From: Gelatoporia subvermispora B
Taxonomy: Eukaryota > Basidiomycota > Agaricomycetes > Polyporales > Gelatoporiaceae
DNA length: 64,000 nt
Direction of reading: 5' to 3'
NCBI GenBank assembly: GCA_000320605.2
Contig: KB445791.1
Coordinates: 576,272 to 640,271, forward strand
Shown here in pieces: positions 36,362 through 47,727 of the stretch (position 1 is its first letter; the number at the start of each line of letters is the position of its first letter). Below the pieces are notes generated by a model. That model ran no database searches. It saw only the letters and a program-made list of their open reading frames with translations, and was not told the origin of the DNA. A program made the position numbers and the translations under genes.

Positions 36362-38079
36362 GATGATTGGTAGTGTGTGCGATGGATTGGCAAATCGATT
36401 CCTGTCGAACTTATATGAGAGATAGAGTCAGCGCCATTTCGCAGACATGGGTATCTCTAATGGAGTCATGCACCCTGCTAAAAAGGAATTCTTCAGCGTA
36501 AGCGAAACAGGGAGCGTGAACTTCGGCCGAAGCTATGTCCCAGCAGTTGCTTTCGCCCGCTTTGTGAATCCATACAGCGAACCAAAGTTTCTCAATATGA
36601 TGCAGTATCAACATGAATAGTAGAACGCACTGTCAAGCAGCAGATGTATGCAAGATCCAATAAATTTAAAGAATTCTAACGCACGACGTTACTAGCAGGA
36701 CTCATGACTTAAGGGGATAGGAATTCGAGCTCCAAGAATGTCTTAAGAATCTCAATCGATGAACGGGATTGTAAATTTCACCGCATATGAACAAGACACA
36801 TGTGCACATGAGAGCGAGAGCAAATCTCGAGGATGGCGACATAGCTTCGACTCAAGCGGCCCAGTCGCTGTCATTCAATATGTGTCGCAATACACAAAAC
36901 CAGGATCAAATTGACAGTGCCACTCTGTGTCTTATAGTATTTATCAGCTCACCTCTGATGACATAGAGCATGGCACACTGTATTGAAGGGGTCAAAGTCT
37001 GATCTGAGCCAAAATCATGGGACAACTTGACATTACGATATATTAGCGCCTGTTGTGATCGGAGTTTGCCGTGGCGTTAGCGCTGCTCTATGAAGTCTTC
37101 CTGTTCTCCAACTCGAGTGATGTTCACGTTGTTGCATCTACAGCGATTAAAGCCCGTCTCTTGAGAGTGCTTCATATCATATTTTCTGCTATGCCGAAGC
37201 CTATGGTCGAATCTGCTGCGTGCCCAGCATATGTCGACATATCGAGTTCAGAGGACGATCATGGTATCTACAACACAATCCTCCCCAAGTGCTATTTGAC
37301 AGACGCAAGTTACGTGCGATCTGGTTTGACTTGCTATGGACATTGCCATATAGTCTCAATGCCCAATATCAGGGATCAGTCATGCCATCTGAATGCCTTG
37401 CTCAATATCGGAAGAGCAATCTACTTGGTGACACCGCGCGGAACTAGCGCTCATACAACGGTACTTCCAATCCGATCCCATGGCGAAGATTATGTATCGA
37501 TAGCATCGTGTGTTGTCAGTCAATGCTCTGGAAACTCTTGGACTACTTGCGAGACCGCCGTGAGCCACGAGCATGCATAGTGCACGCTCAGAAATCCGAT
37601 CACCACTCATCCCGCTCGCTCCTCGACTCGACACGGTGCCTCCCAGGCTCTTCTTACCCTAGAGCTGAGACGACTTTGTGGGCGCACTCCCTGCTACTTA
37701 CGGCGTGGACAAACAACATCCAAATAGATGCACACATCCTCACCCCGCCTTTCTACCATTTCAAGCAAGTGTGCCACTCCGTCAGACCAGCCGAGAGGCG
37801 TGGTACCCACTTTGGCTATACCGACTGTGTGGTATTATTTGGTAGGCAATCATCTCTGTGGGCGCAGGCAATCCGGTAGTGGCGACGCTGACCGTTGGCG
37901 ACGTTCCTCCAGGAGTATAAAGGATCTGCGCTTCCCCGTCATGGTACCCCATCACCCGCCTTCCGCATCTCCTCCACGGACTTGCAAGCTCATCCCGCAT
38001 CTCTCTGTACCACATCTCGACAACGGCTAATTTAGTCACCGCCCTCCCGCAGTCAATCCTACATCATCGTTGGCAACGC
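36362..38079. other. Divergent intergenic region; no supported gene
   Basis: About 1.7 kb between the start of the PNPOx-like gene (minus) and the C2H2 gene (plus). The longest frame (169 codons from 37071) has no motif. A TATA box precedes the C2H2 gene. Confidence 0.45.
37916..37921 (+). promoter_or_regulatory. Probable TATA box of the C2H2 regulator gene
   Basis: tataaa, 159 bp before the chosen ATG and followed by a pyrimidine-rich leader. Position is plausible for a fungal core promoter; no transcript evidence is available. Confidence 0.4.
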
Positions 38080-39571
38080 ATGATGATGCGCTCGATGTAT
38101 CCCCAGTCCTTCTCCCAGACTCAACCTACAATGTTGTACATTCCCAGCGGGACTCATGAGGGTGATGTCTGCGCATCAACATCAAGTCTCCGGACCAGCC
38201 GACACGCTATACGGCGCGCTGCTTGTTTCTCCCGATTGGACGTCCCGGCCGGGCCGTACTACTGTGATGAAAGTCAGTGCGTCAAACATACCTTCGACTG
38301 CGTGGTGCCTCAGATAGGACCGTTCGTATGCATTCTCCCGGGATGTCTGTACAATTGCAAGAGAAGAGATGTATTCGTTAATCATCTGCAACTACATGCA
38401 GTCCAGGGGTAAGCCCTAACCTGCGTCCTTAAACGCTTAGCTTGACTCCTTTGTTCGCAGGAAGGGGCTCATGAAGGTACATGCCTGCTCCATTTGCGGG
38501 TGGCTCACAATACAGTCAAGCAATTTGAAGAACCATATGCCCACGCAGTGAGTGAACTGGGTCAGGCGGACACTCAGACGCTGATGTTTTTATAGCACCG
38601 GTATACGATCCAACGTCTGCCCATACCCGGGATGCGGAAAATCATACAAGGACGCTTCGGCTTTTAGCAGACATCGGAAGACCCACCAGCATATCCCAGA
38701 CATAAACGCCTCCCCTGGCCGTCACGGGTGGTCTAGGATGTCGAAAGCTGAGCTCATCGCCTCCCGTATCGCGAAAGCTCAGCAGCTGGGGCAGGATCTG
38801 CCGTTACTGGCGAGTTGCAGCGACGGCCACATGGTCGATGACACAATTTTGTCTGGGGTGCTCGCCCCTATATTCGTCACAATGCCTTCACCTTCGCAAG
38901 ACATGGTCAATGGGCAACCTGTCTCCGAAGTCGTTCCCTCGGCCTACCAAGAGCCGCATAGTGCGAACTACTTCTATACCGAGCACCCATTGACCACGCA
39001 TGGACCAACTGGATACGCTCCCGAGCAGACCAATGCCGGTATCGACACAGTAGCAGAGCCGGATGTCCTCTTCACAACGTCCTCCACTGTATCGGGGTCC
39101 TTTCAGTACCCTCCTGGACTATCGTCATCCATCTCTTTCAACGCCACATCGACCCCTGGTTCCACTTGTCCGCCTACGTCCCAATACCACAGCGCCGATC
39201 ATCTCTACGGCCAGGTGATTCAATCCACGTCCCAGTCTCATATGTCCCCCGGCCTCTGTCCCCTTGAATACTCCGCCGATTATGCAGACACCATCGCTTT
39301 TGATGAAGTAGCCGACCTCTCGTTATGTGGGTATCCTGAGATGAGCTCTGGCGACTTTTATGACCAGCAGCCCCAGCGCTCCTCGAGCACGGGATCCCAT
39401 GTACAGAACGAGCTCCTGTACGGATATCCGGTCTTAGCCGAGACGACCAACTTCGCGTCAACAGCCCAGCAAAACTACTTCCACGACCCTACGCCGCCGT
39501 TCCATCTCGCGCAATGCAACAACAATGCCCAGGAGTTTGAAGCACAGATCTATACGAGCTCGTACTGCTGA
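38080..39571 (+). CDS. C2H2 zinc-finger transcription factor
   Basis: Exons are 38080-38408, 38461-38547 and 38596-39571; phases agree and give 463 residues. Three consecutive C2H2 fingers span the two introns: FVCILPGCLYNCKRRDVFVNH, HACSICGWLTIQSSNLKNHM and NVCPYPGCGKSYKDASAFSRH (Cys and His spacing intact in each). A basic stretch follows. The C-terminal two-thirds are rich in Ser, Thr, Pro, Gln and Tyr with no fold seen, typical of an activation region. It should bind DNA in the nucleus. Its place between the two PNPOx-like paralogues and next to other oxidoreductase genes makes a pathway-specific regulator conceivable, but that is inference. No orthologue name can be given. Confidence 0.88.
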
Positions 39572-40007
39572 ATACGCTGCCCAGCGTTCATGGTCCATTG
39601 GACATTCTCCGCCTGTGGCTGCGTCCGATTATTGACAGAAGATGTACATCGCCCTGGCATCCACGGCTGTATCACCTATGTTTATCCTGTAATTTCTCGT
39701 TTCTTATCCCCATATACCATCTATACCCTTCTGGACTAGTCGATAGACGTGTGGAGACGCGCGCGCGAGCTTTGTGACTTGTGGCCCGGGCGTCTCTTAA
39801 GATATCGAGCGCGCCTTCTCTCGACGCTCATACTCTCTGCCGGTACCCTCATCCACGGTTGACTTTCCGGGATGATGGTCGAAGTTATGTATAGACGCAC
39901 AGTGCAGCACCTGGGAGGAAACCATGCTAGATAAGGCTAGATACCGCTGAGCTGGAAGCTAAAGTACACGTTATATCCCGTAGTACATCACACAGGCGAT
40001 GGGCGCC
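39572..40007. other. Convergent intergenic region; no gene seen
   Basis: 3' flanks of the C2H2 gene (plus) and the second PNPOx-like gene (minus). Pyrimidine-rich stretches are visible, but no frame of note. Confidence 0.5.
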
Positions 40008-41015
40008 TCAACAAGCGTTCAGAACTCGGGTGTAAGTCATGGTCACGATGGCGCCAACGAGGAACGCTAGCAACAGACGGACATCTTCTCTCAAACGCAG
40101 TAGCATACGACCTTTCGTTGCGACTTTCATATCTTCATCGCGCACCTTGGCCTTCTCAGGATCGGCTTTTGCGCATATTTCCTCTACACTCAGACCAGCG
40201 ACCGGCACGGAAGTTGCGACAAGCGCCGTACTAAAGCCTGGAAGACCATCTATACTCCTCGTGTTCTCTGAGGCCCAATACGCCTTGAGAGCATTTGGTG
40301 CACCTGAAGTTCCTGGGTGCGGTAGAGGCCTCGAATCATCAATGGAGGATGCAAAGCTTTGCTCCTTGTGCTCAAGTCCATTGAGCCATGTGACCAGGAC
40401 ACGACGATGCCCAACGAACTCGTACTTTGGGACACCAAAGCCGCACGACTGTGTATGTAAAGATCGTAGTCAAACTATGTGTCGGCAAGAAAAAATCAAT
40501 GGTACGTACGGTTCCGACTTTATGTACGTCGATTACCACAGCTGCGCGCGAGCCAGGCATGCGATCCGCGACTGGAATGAGCTCGTCGTATTCGGAGGTG
40601 CCAAACTCGTACACCTTGCCTAGGTATTTCGTAAGTTATTCATAAACATCCTAGGCACACCATGAAGTAGCGTACCTCTCCCGAAGAGACGGCAGATCCG
40701 AGCGGGACCTTCAAATGCGTTGAACAGAATCGTGATCCGTCCGTTCTCTTTTAGATGTGCAATGGTCTCGCTGCCTAGATCTGAGGGATCAGAACCTAAC
40801 TCGAACATAAGGGTGGAATACAGCGCACCACTGCCGGTCAGATCCTGGTACCATACCCTGCTCTCGTTGACAATGTGGAAGGATCCACGCAGTCCTTTCG
40901 GCGAAATATTCACATGACCCTCTCCACTGAGGGGTGCGGTAGCAACCCAGAACATCTCCTGCTTCATGATCCAGTCCACTAGATCGGTGGGAATGCTCTC
41001 ATAGAACTTGCCCAT
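40008..41015 (-). CDS. FMN-binding split-barrel (PNPOx-like) protein, tail-anchored, copy 2
   Basis: Exons on the minus strand are 40829-41015, 40676-40774, 40510-40619 and 40008-40448, giving 278 residues. The exon plan matches copy 1 at 35.4-36.4 kb almost base for base. FMN-domain motifs are FWVATAPLSGEGHVNISPKG, VWYQDLTGSG and GRITILFNAFEGPARICRLF. The C-terminal hydrophobic helix is LLLAFLVGAIVTMTY. The first intron (40775-40828, 54 nt) has no stop and is a multiple of three, so the frame also reads straight through it. Comparison with copy 1, where the same 54-nt interval holds two stops, shows it is an intron. Function is as for copy 1: a likely flavin enzyme of unknown substrate, probably membrane-anchored. 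Confidence 0.87.
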
Positions 41016-41086
41016 ACTGGCGGATGGAGAGGGTGTACTGGGAGGTGGTCGAAGCTCTGCAAGATTGAGCGAGCGAGCTGATGAGG

Positions 41087-41092
41087 TATATA
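41087..41092 (-). promoter_or_regulatory. Probable TATA box of PNPOx-like copy 2
   Basis: tatata on the minus strand, about 72 bp before the ATG at 41015. The first copy has a similar AT box at a similar distance, so the promoters look duplicated along with the genes. Confidence 0.4.
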
Positions 41093-41604
41093 ACGAAGCA
41101 CATAGAGGAGCACGTGGGCATCAGGGTCGATGGCTTCCAGTCACGCACATCCGACATCGGGGACTGAGTCGAATTCGAGAAACTGGGTGTTTGACGAGCT
41201 ACGCTAGAGACATGCAGACGCCGCTTGTCCTCGAAATTCAAGTCGGAGCCACCACAGGATCCGTACTTATACCAGCCGGTCTTCTTGACGTCGGATGTCG
41301 ACAGGGGTCACAGACTGAACTGCAAGCTCGACAGTCATATTGGTGGCGCACGTAAACAAGTGGTCGTCCCCGGCGCCCGTGGGATCGCGGAATCAAGTTG
41401 CTGACGGCATATGCCAGCCGGCCAGATAGTGGAGGGAGAGAGGCCTCGAGGCTCGGAGCCCTTCGCCAAGTGCTATCCAGTAAACTGAGTCGCGTTGTCC
41501 TCTGGAATGACAAAGCACGAAGTCATGAACGTCTTCGAATTTGACTCACTTCATCAGGAAATTCTCACATTTGCTTTGGCGCCACTTTTCCTACTTTGGT
41601 AATA

Positions 41605-41670
41605 CAAAGCAGGAAAAGCGGGAAAATCCCAGTCCCATTGGACTGGGATTTTCGTACTTTTCTCGCTTTG
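41605..41670. repeat. Near-perfect inverted repeat (hairpin), possibly a tiny MITE core
   Basis: Two 31-nt arms (41605-41635 and 41640-41670) match at 26 of 31 positions around a 4-nt loop. The inner 13 pairs (aaaatcccagtcc) are perfect. Outer sequences near 41583-41600 and 41682-41704 are also loosely complementary (cacttttcctactttggt against accaaaaaagacgtaaaagtg), so the whole could be a palindromic element of about 120 bp. It could fold as a stable RNA hairpin if transcribed. No coding frame uses it. Confidence 0.75.
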
Positions 41671-42176
41671 GGGGCACTTGACGACCAAAAAAGACGTAAA
41701 AGTGACAAAAGCAGAAAAGAGATTTTGCTGATGAGCGATCTGACTTCAATGTGTCGCGAGCGGTGTACAGAGCAAAGTAGCCATCATAAGATGAAACAAT
41801 AACAGCGCACAATTGGCGGACAGAAGTTCCAGAAGGGAGGTTTAGGGAGAGCGGGAGCGGATATATGAGACGACGAGCTGGGTGAGTTTTCATGCATTCC
41901 TCCAGCGCTCCCCGTCCGGCTGGTGCCTCTCTCCCCTCTCACATCGGCGTGCCCACCCGCGAACGAGGCTTAGTCAGTGGGGAAACACAATCAGGTGCTT
42001 CTGCAGTTTTGGCGTGCCATCAATGAGGCCGATCACTAGCAACACGTAGCAAGACCCACTGCAGATGCAGTGGAAACTATGGGCTGATCGAATTTGCTCT
42101 TAGTACACGTACACCATCATGATGGTGAATATACCCAATATTCTCCGTTGCTCTAGACAGGCTCTATTCTACTCCG

Positions 42177-43939
42177 CTAAGCCTGAGCCACGTTCGCTGG
42201 CGTGATGGCAAACCACTTGTTGAAAATCAACTCGGGATCGTATCTCTTCTTTAAGACCTGGAGCCTAGGATAGTTGTCTCCGAACAGTTGTTGGGCTTTG
42301 TCTTCGGAAACAGTGCCGTCAGCAGGGAGAGCGTCGCTATCTGAAAAAATCCGTTTGTCAGGCCCTTGAATCAGATAGTACGGAACATACTGTAATTGCC
42401 GTATCCAGTGGCACCTGCAGCTATTGCTGTCCGAAGCAGTTGACTCGCAGCGTCTCGTGCGAACTGGAACTTTTCGGGACTCTCCTCGTCCCATACAGAT
42501 GTGATGAGCACATTCGACTCGGTGCTGCGAGGAAATGCAGTAGCGTCATTCTTGACTCGAGATATGGCTTGCAGCGGGAACATCTCGAATTGCGCTTGTA
42601 TGGGTTGTTTACCCAAGCTGGACAAACGAATCACCGAATCCAACACTTCCAGGAGGTGTTGCGTGAGATCGTACTCTGGCGGAACAAGGCCACCTTTCAA
42701 GTAGTAGTTACGCCCATGAGGTGCGAACACGTTCTAGAGATGTTCTGTCAGCAGTGCGGTGATTTATCTCAGTTGTCAATAAGGTTACCATTGTGCCATT
42801 CAACTGCTCGTACGGAATCTCCTTTGTCATGTCGACGATAGGCCCTGGGGTAGTTGAGACAATCGACCCGATATTAAAATCCGACTTCTCATACCGATAT
42901 CGAAGAGACCCTTGTAGTACTCTCTTCCTTCGGCTTCGGAGCCATTATAGAAGAGTTGAGCCATGACACATGGCTGGAAAATAATGAGAGGTAGACACAA
43001 CGGAGTGTACTGCATACTCACTTGGCCCTGAACTTCGGGACTTACGAATAAGATCAGACCACTGTCCTCCGACGCTCCATTCTTCCACCAGGTTTGCACC
43101 GCCGATGCAACTTGAGCTGCACGGTCAGCAGAAAAAATTACGAGACCAGCGTACACTTGAGTGCGCTGGGCGTGGAGCTTGAACACAAACTCGGTGCACA
43201 CTCCGAAGTTGCACCCGCCTCCGCGAATGCCCCAGAAGAGCTCTTCGTTCTCAGATGCACTGGCAGTGATAATAGAACCATCAGCGGTCACAATGGTTGC
43301 CTAGGATCATATAGGATCAGAACAGATCTTTGACGCGATCAACATCAGAATGTCCACCTGGATCAGATTGTCAACCGCAAGGCCATGCCTGCCAGAAAGC
43401 CATCCAAAACCGCCACCTAGAGTGAGCCTGGAGGGTATATAAACTCAAGGAAATACACTAATTGCGATCCCACTCACCCTCCAACACCTGTCTATCGAAA
43501 ACTGTCTCGGCCAAAATCCACGAGTTAAAACGCATGGACTCACATGATTGACGGTACCACCGACAGTGGCCAAACCGTGTTGAATGGTAGTGCGATCGAC
43601 AGTCTCCCAAATTGCGCCACCACCCACGTACACTCGCCTCTGTTCAGGGTCTACCTTGACACCATTGAGGTACCGCGAAAGATCAATGACAAGCCCTCCT
43701 TCCGAGGAAGAGGCGCCGGACGTGCTGTGCCCGCCTCCGCGAATTGCGAGCGGCAAGTTGGCGCGCTTGCTATAGGATATAGCAGCAGCGACGTCATTGG
43801 CATTCTTTGGGAACGCGACGACGTTAGCCCTGCGGGAGGCATTCCTAGACCAACGGGAAATGGCCTGCTCGTAGTCGGGATCGGATGGGGTCACTAGATC
43901 CCCTAAGAATTCGTTGCGAAGTGGAAGTAAGTCGGACAT
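42177..43939 (-). CDS. FAD-linked oxidoreductase, berberine-bridge-enzyme type
   Basis: Exons on the minus strand are 43544-43939, 43478-43491, 43358-43427, 43022-43300, 42895-42973, 42789-42844, 42391-42733 and 42177-42340. Phases agree and give 466 residues. The PCMH-type FAD domain holds [15 protein letters not shown], whose His is the usual 8alpha-linked flavin attachment site. Then come [19 protein letters not shown] and [12 protein letters not shown]. The BBE C-terminal motif ([20 protein letters not shown]) is present. The position that holds the second flavin-linking Cys in bicovalent members appears to be His/Thr here (VNHTGVGG), so a single covalent link is likely. Exon 2 is only 14 nt. 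There is no clear signal peptide, so it may be intracellular. Substrates of this family range from sugars to alkaloid-like compounds; this one is unknown. An in-frame extension up to 44155 exists, but 43939 fits family starts. Confidence 0.9.
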
Positions 43940-44500
43940 TGGCGATATGGAATAGCGGTGAGACATCACTTCCGCCTTATATACCCATCGGCGCTCGTCA
44001 TCACCTGTGAAGGCAGTAGCGCTGGGAGCCGTGCCGGCCCACATACGACACCAACGTTGTTCATATTCGAGGAATACGTTAGCGCCGTCGGCATCTTTGC
44101 CGTCAAGTTGGACAGATCCACTGATGCTGTTCAGGGATGGAGTGTAGACGCTCATGGTAGACGACTATGAGCCTGTTAAAGACTTATGAAAGATGGCTGG
44201 CCTTATTCTTTTCTGTACGATCATGCTGCGCCATCACTGGCAAAATGATCGATGCCCTGCATGTGTTCGGCTGTGGGGAACACGCACGTTTTATGAAACA
44301 GCGTAGCTCCGCCCGGCAGCACCTTCATCGCACGGCGTTTATAATTGATCTCGTACAAGGATACATACAAGGATGTACAGTTGAATCGGATTGCATGCAG
44401 TCTCTGTCATCTGACCCCAAAGATTTGTGATATGTCTAGTAAGAATTTCTGTATCCCGTGTACAGCAAAAGATGCGCAAGGCAAACTTCTCTTATCTCAT
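43940..44500. other. Short intergenic region between BBE-type and P450 genes
   Basis: Contains the promoter of the BBE-type gene (a tatataa-like box on the minus strand near 43977-43983) and the 3' flank of the P450 gene. The BBE frame stays open upstream to 44155, so a longer N-terminus cannot be excluded. Confidence 0.45.
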
Positions 44501-46645
44501 TCAACGGCGCCGGGGAGTGGCGACAACAGTCAGAGGGTAGTTGAAGATCGTCGTTCTCATGTTGTGAACGCCTTTCTCGAATTTGGCCGAGTCAAAGGAC
44601 GGTGCATACTTCAAGTCGAGCGTTAAAAGAAGCTTCGAGATGACTTCGCACAGCTCCTGGAGTGCCAGTGGCTTTCCGACACAACCGAAGGGGCCTGCGT
44701 ATTCTGATTAGTTGACAAGATCATGTAGATATACCGTTGACGTACCGGCTGAGAACGACAAGATGGCCGACTTGCTCGCACGAGAATCAGGACCAAGGCC
44801 ACCAGGCAGCCATCTCTCCGGTCTGAAAATCTCGGGGTCGGGGTAGAAGTTGTCCTCAGACTGCATCTGAGCTCACGGGTTGACTGCAATGATGGTTCCG
44901 CTCGGGATGAACTCTCCGTCGATCATGGATCCCCCCTCGGGGACCACGCGCGGAAGACCGGGGAAGGGGGTGCCCAGACGGCATGACTCGTCTACAACAG
45001 CATTCAAGTAAGGCAACTTGGTGAGAACTTCGAGATCGAGCGAGTCTATAGGGTTGGGGAAAGCGTCGTCGAGTTCGGATTGCAGACGATTGTATGCTGA
45101 CTTGTGCTTGAGGAGGTGATAGAATGCGAAGGTGAGCACACCAGAAGTTGTATCGGACCCTGGGAAGCATAAGTACCACATATCGCATTATAAGCTGCTT
45201 CTGGTGGCAATTTACCGGCCTGGATAGCGAACAGAGATTCAATCCGAAGGTCATCCTTCGTCAGCCCGACCTTCGAGTCTCCACGGGTACCCATCTGAGC
45301 AGAATACGCTGAGTTGGACGCAAATGCCAGGAATTTATCTTGAGTGTGCTCACCAAAAGAGCAGTCAAGTCCTTGTCCGAGGCAGCTGTGTCGCTAAGAC
45401 GTTTCTCCAAAAGGCCCGCGGCGAAATTTTCCACTAACCCGATCGTCTTCGTCACCGGCAAATACCAGAGGATGTCGAACAGAGCAGGAACCTCTCCGAG
45501 GCTTTGCAACGGGTCAGAGAAGCAAAGCAAAAATTGAAGACTCCGTACGTTTCGAAGACTGCAGTCGCCAGTTGACCTGACTCAACATAATTTCCACGAT
45601 CGCCGTTCTGTATCATTTCCTGAGAATCTGTTAGCATGAAGAGTATAGCCCATGACAGGCCCGTACTCACAATTTCGCTAGATCCGCCAAAGGTCAGGTC
45701 ACCCTGGTGGACAATTAGATTCAATCGTATCGCACATGGTTCCACCGTACCATAACATCATATGACCAGTGCGCAAAGACGTCTGAGAGACTGACACCCT
45801 CTGATGTCTGGCGCTCGACGATGCAGTTGACCATCTGATTAACGCGTCTGTCGATGACGGGCTTGTAGCTGGCAACACTGCAAGTGAAAGCCGTCAAATC
45901 TCCGTTGCCGCAATATGCATTGAACACAACATACGCTCCAGGCTTGAATGCGGGTGCCCAGTGACGCTTGCGAATACTGTGTTCGTCTCTGTCCTGTATG
46001 AAGAACAGGCCCGTGCCGGGCATCTTGCCGGGAATGTAGGCATTACTTTTGTTGAACGCCTGCGCCGAGCTGTAGATAGGCGATACCGCAACTTGCGAGT
46101 TGAAAGAAAGGGTGTTTGGTCCCGTCCGTACGACTTTGCCATATTTCTTGTGCATGTCAACGATGACAACGTGACGCTTTCCGGACCAAACCATTTCGGC
46201 AAGTTTGATGCTGGTGACTTTCCACATGAGCGGCCTGTAATTTCATTCAGAAATTACTATAGCATAACTGTAACGGCACTCGTGCTCACCCAGGGAAGCG
46301 AGCCAAGGGGTGGAAGGGTGATAGTCTGTACAGGGCAGTGGCGAGTGCGACAGTGCCGAAGTGGATGAGTACCATAGAGATCGCAAACATAGTAGATCCG
46401 GAGGAGCTATCTTCCACGCTTCGCTTGAGAGCGTACATTGCAGCTCCAAATGCAATCTCTGATACAAGGGCGATGTCGCCGCCCATTGGTCTTCTATGGA
46501 CATACACAGCGGAGACCTGCAGATAATTCGTTACAGTAGGCCGAATTTGAATAATTTCTGCGGATTCACTCACCAGCCCACCGAGACCAGCTGCAAGATG
46601 AGGGTAGAGCTCAAAGACCCGGTCAGAGAATGAGGAGGAAGCCAT
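44501..46645 (-). pseudogene. Cytochrome P450 with one in-frame TGA
   Basis: Minus-strand gene from the ATG at 46645. Membrane anchor segments lie in the first exons. Middle exons chain cleanly: MGTRGDSKVGLTKDDLRIES joins GSDTTSGVLTFAFYHLLKHK, the I-helix motif. Then come the ExxR motif in DESCRLGTPFPGL, PERW, and the haem loop FSAGPFGCVGKPLA with its Cys ligand. The final exon is 44501-44694 and the preceding one 44746-45159. A TGA at 44873-44875 interrupts that exon between IPSGTIIAVNP and AQMQSEDNFYPDPE, before PERW and the haem loop. The only nearby GT...AG (16 nt) is too short for an intron and would shift the frame. All other joins are open, so the break is probably recent, or a sequencing error or readthrough site. 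An intact version would be an ER-bound mono-oxygenase of unknown substrate. The haem loop lacks the usual Arg two residues before the Cys, as in some fungal families. Confidence 0.82.
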
Positions 46646-47727
46646 ATTATGTCTCTTGGATGGAGAACAGCTCCGACCTCGATCTGCACTTCTTATACTC
46701 CAACTGTATGGCCTAGACAGTTACTCCGGTGTCGAAATACGGAGGAGATTCTATGGTACTTCGGTTTGCATGGCCGGTGCCTAGTTCGTACGCACGAGGA
46801 TCAAGAACGGCCTGGAGGTAGATAAATATCAAACAGTGAAGTGGGTTTATGTTTGAGACACGCCGTTGCCGGTGCCCGAATGCGAAATGGAACGGTATCC
46901 ATCAGGTACACAGGACACTTCTCATGTGAATTATTGCGGAGCCAGAGGTGACGCGTACTTCGTACATATGGATCGACTGTGAGTCGACCTGTCATGCATG
47001 GAAGCGCTTGACATCCAGCTAGCGCTGACCCCTCGGGGACTGCCCGGTCATGAGCACGGTGTGACTCTGGGGCCTGAGGAAGTTGGCCGATCGACACGCT
47101 GTGTCGTGCTGTGAGTGGAGCTACACTCTGACCCTCAGCAGATAATCAACCGTGCATCCCCTCTGCTTGCAGTGATGGGGAAATGATCAAGGACAACCTG
47201 ATATCTAGCACCAGGGAGCAGAACATAAAGCGACGTTGCCATGCATATTGCAGAACGGCGCGGATGCGCTCAAGCGAGCTTGCCTTGTTCTGCAAAGGCG
47301 TTACAATGATGTTGCATGAGGCTGTAGTCCGATCCAAAATCAGGAGATACAACGGATGGCGTATAAGATGCCAGAGATGGAAACCGAAAGTTCGACCAAT
47401 TGTAAGATGACGAACTGCGCGGAAGCTGTGAGCACCCAATTTGGCGATGTTTGTCAGACGGCTCCGGAGTCGCGAGGCGCAGCCCTGCTTTTCGCCGTCA
47501 CCGTTACCTCTCCCCTCGTTATACATCTCACACTTTCTCGTCGCATTTTCCGAGCACTCTCAACAATTTGTCTAGAGTCGCTGCAGTGAAGAGCTGCAGG
47601 CACTTCAAAATACCGTCAGGCGCTCGCACGCGTGATCTCCTCGTGGCAGTGACGCCACGCCCACGTTGTGTGGCTGAGAACGGCCAATCTGCGAGCACCT
47701 CGGACTACAGCCCTCGACTTTACCGCG
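46646..47727. other. Divergent intergenic region; no supported gene
   Basis: About 1.1 kb between the P450 start (minus; TATA-like tataag on the minus strand at about 46692-46697) and the DOT1 start (plus). Frames up to 135 codons exist but carry no motif, and those at the right end merge into DOT1 sequence. Confidence 0.45.

Larger units (their letters stand above)
41016..42176. other. Intergenic with a hairpin repeat; no gene seen
   Basis: About 1.2 kb between the start of PNPOx copy 2 and the 3' end of the BBE-type gene, both on the minus strand. A TATATA-like box lies at 41087-41092 upstream of PNPOx copy 2. The notable content is the hairpin at 41605-41670. No frame with a motif was found. 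Confidence 0.5.

Noticed and set aside
37071..37580. 169-codon plus-strand frame as a gene
   Set aside because: No motif, no splice partners and ordinary composition; length is compatible with chance in this GC range.
44881..44896. A 16-nt GT...AG interval overlapping the P450 TGA as an intron
   Set aside because: It is far below any workable intron length and its removal would shift the frame.
45355..45545. Possible second break in the P450 gene
   Set aside because: Using the donor at GAAAC|gtacgg and the acceptor gcaaag gives a continuous frame (AVFETLGEVPALFDILWYLP), so no break is needed there.
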